A stretch of 64,000 bases of DNA from Muricoccus roseus. GTDB taxonomy: Bacteria > Pseudomonadota > Alphaproteobacteria > Acetobacterales > Acetobacteraceae. Numbering within the stretch: the first letter of the stretch is position 1; every line of letters begins with the position of its first letter. Below, one piece after another: positions 15,844 to 23,480 of the stretch. The position numbers were made by a program, and so were the translations under genes. Location of the stretch: positions 1 to 64,000 of the forward strand of contig NZ_FQZF01000027.1 in NCBI RefSeq assembly GCF_900141905.1. Reading direction: 5' to 3'. The notes below the pieces were generated by a model, which saw only the letters and a list, made by a program, of their open reading frames with translations, did no database searches and had not been told where the DNA came from.

Positions 15844-17219
15844 GCGGCGTCCTCCAGCGTCAGCAGGGTGACGCGGGGGTGCACGCGGTCCCGCGGGACC
15901 ATGAAGGAGAGGGTGCGGATTCGGTCCACCACGCGGGTGCGGGCGCCGCCGCCGCCGGCCGGGCCGCAGCAGAGGAGGGAGAGGACCTCCCGCGCCGCGC
16001 GCTCGGCGTCCTCCTTCGTTTCCGTCGCGACGGCGAGGCGGAGGCGGAGGTCGGCGGGGTCGGCGGTGAGGTCCGTGTCGCCGAGGATGCCGGCATCGCC
16101 GTCGAAGACGCTGACGATGCCGATGAGGTCCACGCGCACCCGCCCCTGGATGCCGAGCATCGGCAGGCGGTCCCGCAGGGTGCGGCCGGCGAGTTCGGCG
16201 CGGGCGCGGGCATTGGGGCCGGCATAGGAGATCTCGCCCTCGCCCAGCCAGCCGCCGGGGAGGCTGACGGTGGCCTTCAGCCGCGCGGGGCGCGGGGTGC
16301 CGCGCGCGCCGGTGACGCGCACGCGGTCCGGGCCTTCCTGCGCGAGGGAGATGGCGGTGATGTCGAGCGTGACGTCGGGGGTGAGGTAGGCGGCGGGGTC
16401 GTGCAGCTCGTAGAGGAGCTGTTCCTTCACCGTGCGCAGGTTCACCAAGCCGCCCGTGCCCCCGGGCTTGGTGATGGTGAAGCCACCGTCTTCGTCCATC
16501 TCGGCGATGGGGAAGCCGATGGCGTGCATGTCCGGCACGTCCTTGAAGCCGGGATCGGCGAAGTAGCCGCCGGTGACCTGGGAGCCGCATTCGAGAAGGT
16601 GGCCGCAGGCGGTGCCGGCGGCCAGGCGGTTCCAGTCATCCTCGGCCCAGCCGAAATGCGCGAGCATGGGGCCGAGGGCGAGGGCGGGGTCGGCGGCGCG
16701 GCCGGTGATGACGACCTGGGCGCCGCCGCGCAGGGCTTCCGCGATCGGCGCCGCGCCGAGATAGACATTCGCGGCGATGACCTGGGCGGGGTCGAGCACC
16801 GCGCCCTCATCGCCTTCCCAGGGCTGGAGGTCGTCCAGTGCGTCGGTGCCGCGCACGTCGTCGCCTTCCACCACGGCGATGCGGAGCTCGGGCAGGCCGA
16901 GCTCGCGCGCCAGGCGCAGCACGGCGCGCGCGGCGCCGCGCGGGTTGGCGGCGCCGCCATTGGTGATGATGGGGATGCCATGCGCCGCGCAGCGCGCGAG
17001 GATGGGGCGCAGCAGGGCTTCCAGCGCGGGCTCGTAGCCGCCATCGGGGTTGGCGCGGCGGTCCCGCTGCGCGAGGGCGAGGGTGCGCTCGCCCAGCACC
17101 TCCAGCATCAGCGCGGCGGGGCCGCCGGTCGCGATGAGGGCATCCACCACGGGGCCGCGGGCGTCGATGCGGTCCCCGGAGAAGCCGGAGCCGCAGCCGA
17201 TGCGGAGGAGAGGGGACAT
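15840..17219 (-). CDS. AtuA-like (DUF1446) protein, acyclic terpene utilisation family
   Basis: The product is 459 residues and opens RIGCGSGFSGDRIDAR, typical of the DUF1446/AtuA family. Further hallmarks are ITNGGAANPRGAARA, VVEGDDV, ANVYLGAAPIAEAL, ITGRAADPALALGP and CGHLLECGSQVTGGYFADPG. The family is required for growth on citronellol or geraniol in Pseudomonas, where it may act on hydroxyacyl-CoA intermediates, but the reaction is not settled. It follows the Bug receptor gene with a six-base gap and overlaps the small subunit. The set looks like uptake plus catabolism of one carboxylate. Confidence 0.85.
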   Translation of the reverse strand: MSPLLRIGCGSGFSGDRIDARGPVVDALIATGGPAALMLEVLGERTLALAQRDRRANPDGGYEPALEALLRPILARCAAHGIPIITNGGAANPRGAARAVLRLARELGLPELRIAVVEGDDVRGTDALDDLQPWEGDEGAVLDPAQVIAANVYLGAAPIAEALRGGAQVVITGRAADPALALGPMLAHFGWAEDDWNRLAAGTACGHLLECGSQVTGGYFADPGFKDVPDMHAIGFPIAEMDEDGGFTITKPGGTGGLVNLRTVKEQLLYELHDPAAYLTPDVTLDITAISLAQEGPDRVRVTGARGTPRPARLKATVSLPGGWLGEGEISYAGPNARARAELAGRTLRDRLPMLGIQGRVRVDLIGIVSVFDGDAGILGDTDLTADPADLRLRLAVATETKEDAERAAREVLSLLCCGPAGGGGARTRVVDRIRTLSFMVPRDRVHPRVTLLTLEDAA

Positions 17220-17225
17220 GCGCGC

Positions 17226-18212
17226 TCAATCCGCCTTCGCGCCGGAGACGCGGATGACCTCGGCCCATTTGGCGATGTCGCCGCGCAGCCAGGTGGCGAA
17301 TTCGGCGGGCGGCATGCCGACGGGCTCCAGCCCCTGGTCCAGCAGCTGCGGGCGGAGGTCCGGCGCGTCGAGCGCGCCCTTCAGCGCGGCGTAGATTCTG
17401 TCCCGGATCTCGGCCGGCGTGTTCGCCGGGGCGAAGAGGCCGTGCCAGGCGGAGACCTCGAAATTCTCCACGCCCTGCTCCATGGCGGTGGGCACGTCGG
17501 GGGTCCAGGGCAGGCGGTTGGCCGAGGTGGCGGCCAGGGCGCGCATCCTGCCCTCCCGCACGAAGGGGAGGACGGCGGTGACCTGGTAGATGGTCATCGG
17601 CACATGGCCGGCGACGACATCGGTGAGCGCCTGGGCGGCGTTGCGGTAGGGCACGTGCTCCAGCGGCGCGCCGGTGCGCAGCTTCAGCAGTTCGCCCGCG
17701 AGATGCGAGGAGGTGCCGTTGCCGGCTGAGGCGTAGCTGACGGAGCGCTGCTTCTTCGCCCAGTCGATGAATTCCGGCAGGGTGCGCGCGGGGATCTGCG
17801 GGCTGATGACGAGCAGGTTGGGCGCGTTGGTGACGAGCGAGATGGGCAGGAAGTCCCGCAGCACGTCATAGGGCATGTTCGGCATCAGCGACGCGTTCAC
17901 CGAATGCGAGGCGATGGAGCCCATGACGAGGCTGTAGCCGTCCGGCGCGGACTTCGCGATCACGTCCGAGCCGACGACGCCGCCCGCGCCGGCGCGGTTC
18001 TCGACCACGATGGGCTGGCCGAGGGTTTGCGACATGCGGGGCGTGACGAGGCGCGTCATGATGTCGGTGGAGGTGCCGGCGCCGAAGGGGACCATCATGC
18101 GGATGGGCTTGTTCGGGTAGCCGCCCTGAGGGCCGCCCTGGGCGGAGGCGAGGCGCGGCAGGGCGGAGAGGGCGAGGCCGCCGAGCAGCAGGCGGCGCGT
18201 GGGCTGGGGCAT
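17226..18212 (-). CDS. Tripartite tricarboxylate transporter receptor (Bug family) protein
   Basis: The product is a 328-residue periplasmic binding protein. A Tat-like signal peptide (PTRRLLLGGLALSALPRLAS) is followed by the Bug fold: YPNKPIRMMVPFGAGTSTDI, VENRAGAGGVVGSDVIAKS, PDGYSL and the conserved YASAGNGTSSHLAGE. Bug proteins bind carboxylated or aromatic solutes. No TctA/TctB membrane genes are nearby, which is common for this family. GAGGAAA lies six bases before ATG 18212. It is first gene of the operon with AtuA and its small subunit, and is divergent from a LysR gene that is the obvious candidate regulator. Confidence 0.9.
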   Translation of the reverse strand: MPQPTRRLLLGGLALSALPRLASAQGGPQGGYPNKPIRMMVPFGAGTSTDIMTRLVTPRMSQTLGQPIVVENRAGAGGVVGSDVIAKSAPDGYSLVMGSIASHSVNASLMPNMPYDVLRDFLPISLVTNAPNLLVISPQIPARTLPEFIDWAKKQRSVSYASAGNGTSSHLAGELLKLRTGAPLEHVPYRNAAQALTDVVAGHVPMTIYQVTAVLPFVREGRMRALAATSANRLPWTPDVPTAMEQGVENFEVSAWHGLFAPANTPAEIRDRIYAALKGALDAPDLRPQLLDQGLEPVGMPPAEFATWLRGDIAKWAEVIRVSGAKAD

Positions 18213-18316
18213 GGGCGTTTCCTCGTGCGCGGCCCTGCGGGCCTGCGGTTTTCCTGGAGCGGCCCGGAATCCTGCATGGCGGCGGTCATCAGGCAATGGA
18301 AAGTTCCTGATGGTGT

Positions 18317-18335
18317 CCATAGGGTTCTTCTATGG
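18317..18335. promoter_or_regulatory. LysR-type operator-like dyad overlapping the regulator's start
   Basis: CCATAG-N7-CTATGG contains the T-N11-A pattern of LysR-type sites. The right arm covers the LysR ATG at 18332, and the dyad lies in the 119-bp space between the divergent Bug and LysR genes. This placement suits autoregulation together with control of the Bug-AtuA operon. Confidence 0.6.
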
Positions 18336-19261
18336 ATGTTTCGATTCGGCAGGCGCGGGCGCTGGTGGCGGTGGTGCGGCTGGGCAGCTTCACCCGCGCG
18401 GCCCAGGCGCTGGGCGTTTCGCAGCCGACGCTGACGGTGCAGCTGCGCGGGCTGGAGGAGGCGCTCGGCCTCACCTTGCTGGACCGGAGCGTGCGCGGCA
18501 GCGTGCCGACCGCCGAGGGGCAGCGGCTGGCCGAGGCCTTCGGCCGGCTGGTGGGGGATTTCGACCTGCTGGTGGGCGAGGCGCGGGAGGTGGCGGCGCA
18601 GCGCGCGGGGCTGGTGCGGCTGGCGGCGCTGCCTTCCGTGGGCACCACGGTGCTGCCGGAGGCGCTGGCGCGGCTGCGGGAGGGGAGCCCCGGCATCCGG
18701 GTGATGATCCGCGACGCGGTGGCGCACCGCATCCCCGCGCTGGTGAAGGCGGGGGAGGTGGAGCTGGCGATCGGGACCGAGTTGGGACCGGAGCCGGAGC
18801 TGCGGACGGAGCGGCTGCTGCGGGACCGGATGGTGGCGGTGGTGCCGGGCGGCCATGCGCTGGCCGGAGCAGGCGCGGTGCCGCTTTCCGCCCTGGCGGC
18901 TGAGCCGCTGATCCTGACCGACCCGCAGAGCAGCGTGCGCGTGCTGGTGGACCGGTGCTTCGCCGCGCGTGGGATGGCGGTCAGCCCGGCCTATGAGGTG
19001 ACCTATATGAGCACCGCGATCGGGCTGGCGCGGGCGGGGCTGGGGGTGGCGATCCTTCCCTCCTCTGCCGTGGATGCGGCGTTGGCGCCCGCGGTGCTGG
19101 CCGTGCCGGTGGAGGCGGCGGACCTGGAGCGGGAGGTGGTGCTGGCCTGGCGGGCCGGGCGATCGCTTTCGCCGCCGGCGCGGGCGCTGGTGGCGGCGCT
19201 GCGCATGGCGGCGCGGGGTGAGCCCCACCCTGCTGGTCCACAGCCCGGTTCTTCTGCATAA
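18332..19261 (+). CDS. LysR-family transcriptional regulator
   Basis: The product is 309 residues. The N-terminal winged helix-turn-helix reads LVAVVRLGSFTRAAQALGVS, then QPTLTVQLRGLEEAL, which is the standard LysR DNA-binding domain. A periplasmic-binding-like effector domain follows from about residue 90. The C-terminal IGLARAGLGVAILPSSA is typical. It is transcribed away from the Bug-AtuA operon and very likely controls it, with the bound carboxylate or CoA intermediate as effector (inference). It overlaps a dyad at its own start. Confidence 0.92.
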   Translation: MDVSIRQARALVAVVRLGSFTRAAQALGVSQPTLTVQLRGLEEALGLTLLDRSVRGSVPTAEGQRLAEAFGRLVGDFDLLVGEAREVAAQRAGLVRLAALPSVGTTVLPEALARLREGSPGIRVMIRDAVAHRIPALVKAGEVELAIGTELGPEPELRTERLLRDRMVAVVPGGHALAGAGAVPLSALAAEPLILTDPQSSVRVLVDRCFAARGMAVSPAYEVTYMSTAIGLARAGLGVAILPSSAVDAALAPAVLAVPVEAADLEREVVLAWRAGRSLSPPARALVAALRMAARGEPHPAGPQPGSSA

Positions 19262-19269
19262 CTCCGGGT

Positions 19270-20202
19270 ATGTCGCTGTCCTCGTTCTCTCGTCTCGTTC
19301 ATGCGGATTGGAGCACGACGCCGGGCAAGCGGTGGTTCGCCGAAGCGCGTCGGGATGCCACTGGCTGGCTCGTCGAAGCGCCACGCCTGGTGGGCCGGGT
19401 GGAGCATTTCGTCGGAGAATTGTTCAGCGGGCCGCTGCCGACCTTGGCCGGCTTCGACTTTCCAGTCGGGATGCCCGTGCAGGTCGGCCGCAGGACGGGT
19501 TTCAGCGGCTTCAGCGAAGCCATCGACCAATTCGGCCTGGGACCGTGGGCGCGCTTTTATGATGTCAGCGAAGAGGCGCAGGATATTTCGCTGCATCGCC
19601 CCTTCTATCCTCGTGTTTCCTCGTCCTCGGCTCGTCAGGCGCACCTGCTTTCCGCGCTCGGCGTGGAGCACATGGACGCCCTCCGGCGGGAATGCGAGAG
19701 GGCGACGAGCGACCGCAGGGCTGCGTGTTCCTTGTTCTGGACACTCGGCGGTAACCAGGTCGGCAAGGCCGCCATTTCCGGCTGGCGCGACGTGGTGCAA
19801 CCCGCGCGGCGGGCAGGGGCGCTGCTCTGGCCATTCGACGTCGCCGCTCTCTCTTCAGTCGAGCAGGGAAGCGTTGTCCTCTGCGAGACATACCCGGCCG
19901 AGGCATACGGACATGTCGGCGTCCGCTTCCGGAGGGGCGGCAGCAAGCAGCGGCAGGAGGACCGGCGTGCCGCGACGGCGGGGTTAGGTCAGCGCTGTGA
20001 GAGACATGGAGTTCGGCTATCGTCCGATATGGTGGCCGTTCTCACGGACGGCTTCGGGCCGCGCAAGGACGGCGAAGATGCCTTCGACGCGACGATCGGG
20101 CTGATGGGGATGATCGAAGTCGTCGAAGGCCGACGCGCGCCGGCGCCGGGCGTGCGGCAGGCCCCGGAATGGGAAGGCTGGATTCTCGGGCAGACGGCAT
20201 AG
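19270..20202 (+). CDS. Predicted RNase H-fold protein (DUF429-like), orphan
   Basis: The product is 310 residues. The pattern fits the DUF429 class of RNase H-like proteins: an N-terminal beta-strand HADWSTTPGKRW, a GFDFPVGMP segment, VVLCETYPAEAYGHVGV and the C-terminal DAFDATIGLMGMIEVVEG, where acidic residues recur as in metal-dependent nucleases. The match is by pattern only. Base composition is clearly less GC-rich than flanking genes, with many T- and A-ending codons, which suggests acquisition from elsewhere. The start ATG is nine bases after the LysR stop with no strong ribosome site. Nuclease activity is a guess from fold. Confidence 0.55.
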   Translation: MSLSSFSRLVHADWSTTPGKRWFAEARRDATGWLVEAPRLVGRVEHFVGELFSGPLPTLAGFDFPVGMPVQVGRRTGFSGFSEAIDQFGLGPWARFYDVSEEAQDISLHRPFYPRVSSSSARQAHLLSALGVEHMDALRRECERATSDRRAACSLFWTLGGNQVGKAAISGWRDVVQPARRAGALLWPFDVAALSSVEQGSVVLCETYPAEAYGHVGVRFRRGGSKQRQEDRRAATAGLGQRCERHGVRLSSDMVAVLTDGFGPRKDGEDAFDATIGLMGMIEVVEGRRAPAPGVRQAPEWEGWILGQTA

Positions 20203-20211
20203 GGCAAAGCC

Positions 20212-20919
20212 CTAAAGCTCCCTCTGCCCGTCCGTGACGCGCTGGCGGGCGCGGTGGAGGTGGTAGCGCATGGCGAGGCTGGCGCCTTCCGCGTCGCGGC
20301 GCTGGATGGCCTCGGCGATCGCCTCGTGCTCCTCGATCACGCGGCGGGCGCGTTCCTTCGAGCGGGTATGGGTGATGCCGAGGGCGACGGTCATGGACTG
20401 GTGGATCGTCTCGTGCAGCACCTCCAGCATCTCCGCGAACAGGGCGTTGCCGCTGGCGGTGGCGACGGCGCGGTGGAAGTCGTAATCGGCCTGCACGGGC
20501 ACCGCGCCGGCTTCGAGGCTGGAGCGGAGGGCGGCCAGGGCGCGCTCGATGCGGTCCAGGTCGGCCGCGCCGCGGCGTTCGGCCGCGAGGCCGGCGGCAC
20601 GGTCCTCCAGCGCCATGCGGACCTCCATGCAGCGGAGGATGCCGGCGATGTCCGAGACGGGGGCGAGGCGGGTGAGGTGGCCGGAGGGGCGCTTCTGCAC
20701 GAAGGTGCCGGAGCCCTGGCGGGTGGCGACCAGCCCGTCGGCGTGGAGGCGCATCAGGGCTTCGCGCACCGTGGGGCGGGAGACCTGGAAGGCCTGGCAG
20801 ATCTGGCTTTCGGAGGGGAGCTTGTCGCCTTCCCGGTAGGTTCCGGCGATGATCTGGTCGAGGATCTGGCCGTAGAGCTGGTCGCCCAACCGTTCCTTGC
20901 GCCCGGGCACCAGCTTCAT
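20212..20919 (-). CDS. GntR-family (FadR subfamily) regulator
   Basis: The product is 235 residues. The winged helix-turn-helix near the N-terminus reads YREGDKLPSESQICQAFQVS then RPTVREALMRLHADGLV. The C-terminal all-helical FCD domain contains DYDFHRAVATASGNALFAEM and the metal-binding His pattern HEAIAEAIQRRDAEGA. FadR-type regulators of this kind sense small organic acids. AAGGAGA lies six bases before the ATG. It is divergent from a DHDPS-family aldolase gene with 127 bp between, including a 17-bp palindrome that is probably its operator. Confidence 0.92.
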   Translation of the reverse strand: MKLVPGRKERLGDQLYGQILDQIIAGTYREGDKLPSESQICQAFQVSRPTVREALMRLHADGLVATRQGSGTFVQKRPSGHLTRLAPVSDIAGILRCMEVRMALEDRAAGLAAERRGAADLDRIERALAALRSSLEAGAVPVQADYDFHRAVATASGNALFAEMLEVLHETIHQSMTVALGITHTRSKERARRVIEEHEAIAEAIQRRDAEGASLAMRYHLHRARQRVTDGQREL

Positions 20920-20969
20920 GCCGCTCTCCTTCTCGGGGGCGCAGGATGGCGGGTTTCCGGGCCCCTGCC

Positions 20970-20986
20970 AACCTGTCATACAGGTT
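20970..20986. promoter_or_regulatory. Palindromic operator for the GntR regulator
   Basis: AACCTGT-CAT-ACAGGTT is a perfect 7-bp dyad in the space between the divergent GntR and DHDPS-family genes. TTGACA at 20985-20990 overlaps its edge and could be a -35 box for the plus-strand gene, so binding would block transcription. Confidence 0.65.
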
Positions 20987-21046
20987 GACAAGTTGTGGGT
21001 GGATTTGTCAGCTTGGCGCCGCGACAGAACTCCCGAGGAGGCGCCC

Positions 21047-21970
21047 GTGCCCGCACCCCATCCCGATGTCCTGGGCGCCCTGCCCGGCATCTCCGGCATC
21101 CTGGTGACGCCTTTCGACGGGGAGGACGGGATCGCCCCGCAGCTGCTGCGGCCGGTCATCGACCGCGCCGTGAAGGCGGGGGTGCATATCCTGACCGCGA
21201 ACGGCAACACGGGCGAGTTCTACGGCCTGACCACCGCCGAGGCGGAGCGGATGGTGCATGCGGCGGCCGAGATGATCGACGGCCGCGTGCCGCTGATCGG
21301 CGGCGTCGGGCGCAGCATCCACGACGCCACCTCCCTCGCCCGTGCCTCGAAGAAGGCCGGCGCGGCGGCGCTGATGGTCCACCAGCCGCCCGATCCCTTC
21401 GTCGCGCCGCGCGGCGTCGTCTCCTATGTGCAGCGCGTGGCCGAGGCGGGGGATGGGCTGCCGCTGGTGCTGTACCTGCGGAATGCCGGCATCGGGCTGG
21501 AGGCGATCGAGAAGCTCTGCGCCATTCCCGGCGTGGCGGGCGTGAAATGGGCGACGCCTGAGCCGCTGAAGCTGGCCGAGGCGATTCGCCGCGCCGACCC
21601 GAAGACGGTGTGGGTGGGCGGCCTCGCCGAGGTCTGGGCGCCGCCGCTGACCGCCGTGGGCGCGCGGGGCTTCACCTCCGGGCTGATCAATGTGTGGCCG
21701 GAGCATTCGGTGGCGATCCACGCCGCGTTGGCCGCCGGTGACTATGCGAAGGCCAATGCGCTGATCGCGACCATGAGCACCTTCGAGGAGCTGCGCGCCG
21801 AGGAGGGGAACGGCACCAATGTCTCCGTGGTTAAGGCGGCGCTGAAGCTGATGGGGAATGATTGCGGCCATGTGCGGCCGCCCGGCGCCTGGCCACTGAC
21901 GGAGCGGCAGCAGGGGATGCTGGAGCAGCGGCTGGCGGAGTGGGGGCTGACCGGGAAAAAGGCGGCCTGA
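21047..21970 (+). CDS. Dihydrodipicolinate synthase/N-acetylneuraminate lyase family protein
   Basis: The product is a 307-residue class I aldolase of the DHDPS/NAL superfamily. Key residues are visible: ILVTPFDGEDG at the start, the NGNTGEFYGLT loop, the catalytic Tyr143 in VLYLRN and the Schiff-base Lys167 in GVKWATPE. Paired with a FadR-type regulator rather than lysine genes, it more likely cleaves or dehydrates a sugar acid than makes lysine (inference). The keto acid substrate cannot be read from sequence. GTG 21047 is preceded by GAGGAG about seven bases upstream. Confidence 0.85.
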   Translation: MPAPHPDVLGALPGISGILVTPFDGEDGIAPQLLRPVIDRAVKAGVHILTANGNTGEFYGLTTAEAERMVHAAAEMIDGRVPLIGGVGRSIHDATSLARASKKAGAAALMVHQPPDPFVAPRGVVSYVQRVAEAGDGLPLVLYLRNAGIGLEAIEKLCAIPGVAGVKWATPEPLKLAEAIRRADPKTVWVGGLAEVWAPPLTAVGARGFTSGLINVWPEHSVAIHAALAAGDYAKANALIATMSTFEELRAEEGNGTNVSVVKAALKLMGNDCGHVRPPGAWPLTERQQGMLEQRLAEWGLTGKKAA

Positions 21971-22080
21971 TGGCCCGCGGGGGCTTTGCCCCTGCACCCC
22001 CACCGGGGTGGCAACGGCCACCCCGGACCCCGCGCCGAATTTCAGAGATCCCTGACCGGCCTTCCGCGGCAGCCCTGAAA

Positions 22081-22124
22081 AAGAAGATGAGGGGTCCGGG
22101 GAGAATTCCTTCTCCCCGGCCTCT
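22081..22124 (-). repeat. Shortened repeat copy: module 1 hairpin only
   Basis: On the minus strand CCGGGGAGAA/TTCTCCCCGG (22096-22119, four-base loop) is followed by ACCCCTCATCTTCTTTTTC. This is the first module of the long repeat and starts five bases after the PmbA stop. Stem plus T-rich tail suggests that it ends the M16-PmbA transcript. Confidence 0.75.
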
Positions 22125-23480
22125 TTACGCGCCCGCCATCGTCAGCCCTTCGATCCGCAGCGTCGGGCTATCCGTGCCGCGCCTGAACCGAAGGTCGTTC
22201 GCCGGGGTGATGTGGAGGAACATCTCCCGCAGGTTCCCGGCGATGGTGACGCCGGAGAAGGGCTCGGCGACCTGGCCGTCGCGGATCATGAAGCCGGAGG
22301 CGCCGCGGCTGTAGTCGCCGGTGTTGGCGTTGATGCTGCTGCCGATCATCTCCGTCACCAGCAGGCCTTCGCGGATATCGGCCATCAGGGCCTCCGGCGT
22401 CAGCGTGCCCGGTTCCAGCCAGAGATTGGTGGTGGAGGGCGAGGGCGGGCCGCCGACGGAGCGCGAGGCGCGGCCGTTGGAGGCGAGGCCGAGCTGGCGG
22501 GCGGAGCGCCAGTCCAGGATCCAGTGGTTCAGCACGCCGTTCTCGACCAGCACGAGCGGGGCGGTGGGCATGCCCTCGGCGTCGAAGGGGCGGGAGCGGA
22601 GGCCGCGCGGGCGCGTCGGGTCGTCGCGCACCGTGAGCCCCGGCGCCATGATCGCCGTCCCCATGCTCTCGCGCAGGAAGCTCGTGCCGCGGGCGACGGC
22701 GGCGCCGTTCGCGGCGGCGACGAGATGGCCGAGGATCGAGCCGGCCACGCGCGGGTCATAGAGGACGGGCAGGCGCGCGGTGGCGGGGCGGATGGGGTTC
22801 AGGCGGCGCACCGCGCGTTCCCCGGCGTTGCGGCCCAGCGTCTCGGGGTCGTCGAGCTCGGACAGGTGGGTGGCGGAAGCGTAGTCGTAGTCCCGCTCCA
22901 TCCCCGTGCCCTGGCCGGCGAGCGCCGTGACGGAGAGGCTGTGGCCGCTGCGCGTGTAGGTGCCGGCGAAGCCGTTGGAGGCGGCCAGCGCGATGACCGT
23001 GCGGCTCCAGCCCGCATCGGCGCCCTCGGAATTCGTCACGCCGGGGATGGCGCGCGCGGCTTCCTCCGCGCGGCGGGCGCGGGCGGTGAGGGCGGCGACA
23101 TCGGGCTCGACGCCATCATCCATGTCGAGCGGAAGGTCGGCCAGGGCGGGCACCCGCTCCGGCAGGCCGCCGAAGGGGTCCTCCGGCACGGCGCGGGCCA
23201 TGGCGACGGCGCGCTCGGCCAGGGCGGCGAAGCCGGCGGGGTCGGCATCGGTGGTGGAGACGATGGCCTGGCGCTTCCCGAGGAAGACGCGCAGGCCGAT
23301 GTCGAAGCCCTCGCTCCGCTCGACATTCTCCACCTCGCCCAGGCGCATCTGGACGGAGAGGGAGGCGCCGGCGGCGAGCATGGCATCCGCCGCATCCGCC
23401 CCCGCCGCGCGGGCGGCGGAGACGAGGGCGGCGAGGGTTTCGCGCGGGTCCGCCTTCCCGCGGTCGAGCACGGCGCTCAT
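22125..23480 (-). CDS. pmbA: TldD/PmbA-family metalloprotease subunit (PmbA/TldE)
   Basis: The product is 451 residues, the usual PmbA length. Recognisable blocks are VENVERSEGFDIGLRVFLGK and GFAGTYTRSGHSLSVTALA, plus the C-terminal GSSINANTGDYSRGASGFMI, SGVTIAGNL and the final EMFLHI region. TldD-PmbA heterodimers degrade unfolded peptides and mature modified peptides such as microcin B17; PmbA lacks the zinc ligands. No tldD is in this window. Its ATG overlaps the M16 peptidase stop (ATGA, 23477-23480), so the two proteolytic genes form an operon. Confidence 0.9.
   Translation of the reverse strand: MSAVLDRGKADPRETLAALVSAARAAGADAADAMLAAGASLSVQMRLGEVENVERSEGFDIGLRVFLGKRQAIVSTTDADPAGFAALAERAVAMARAVPEDPFGGLPERVPALADLPLDMDDGVEPDVAALTARARRAEEAARAIPGVTNSEGADAGWSRTVIALAASNGFAGTYTRSGHSLSVTALAGQGTGMERDYDYASATHLSELDDPETLGRNAGERAVRRLNPIRPATARLPVLYDPRVAGSILGHLVAAANGAAVARGTSFLRESMGTAIMAPGLTVRDDPTRPRGLRSRPFDAEGMPTAPLVLVENGVLNHWILDWRSARQLGLASNGRASRSVGGPPSPSTTNLWLEPGTLTPEALMADIREGLLVTEMIGSSINANTGDYSRGASGFMIRDGQVAEPFSGVTIAGNLREMFLHITPANDLRFRRGTDSPTLRIEGLTMAGA

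Noticed and set aside
15834-17729. 631-residue plus-strand open frame across AtuA and the Bug gene
   Set aside because: Translation is Gly/Ala/Glu/His-rich without domains and lies opposite clear AtuA and Bug genes.
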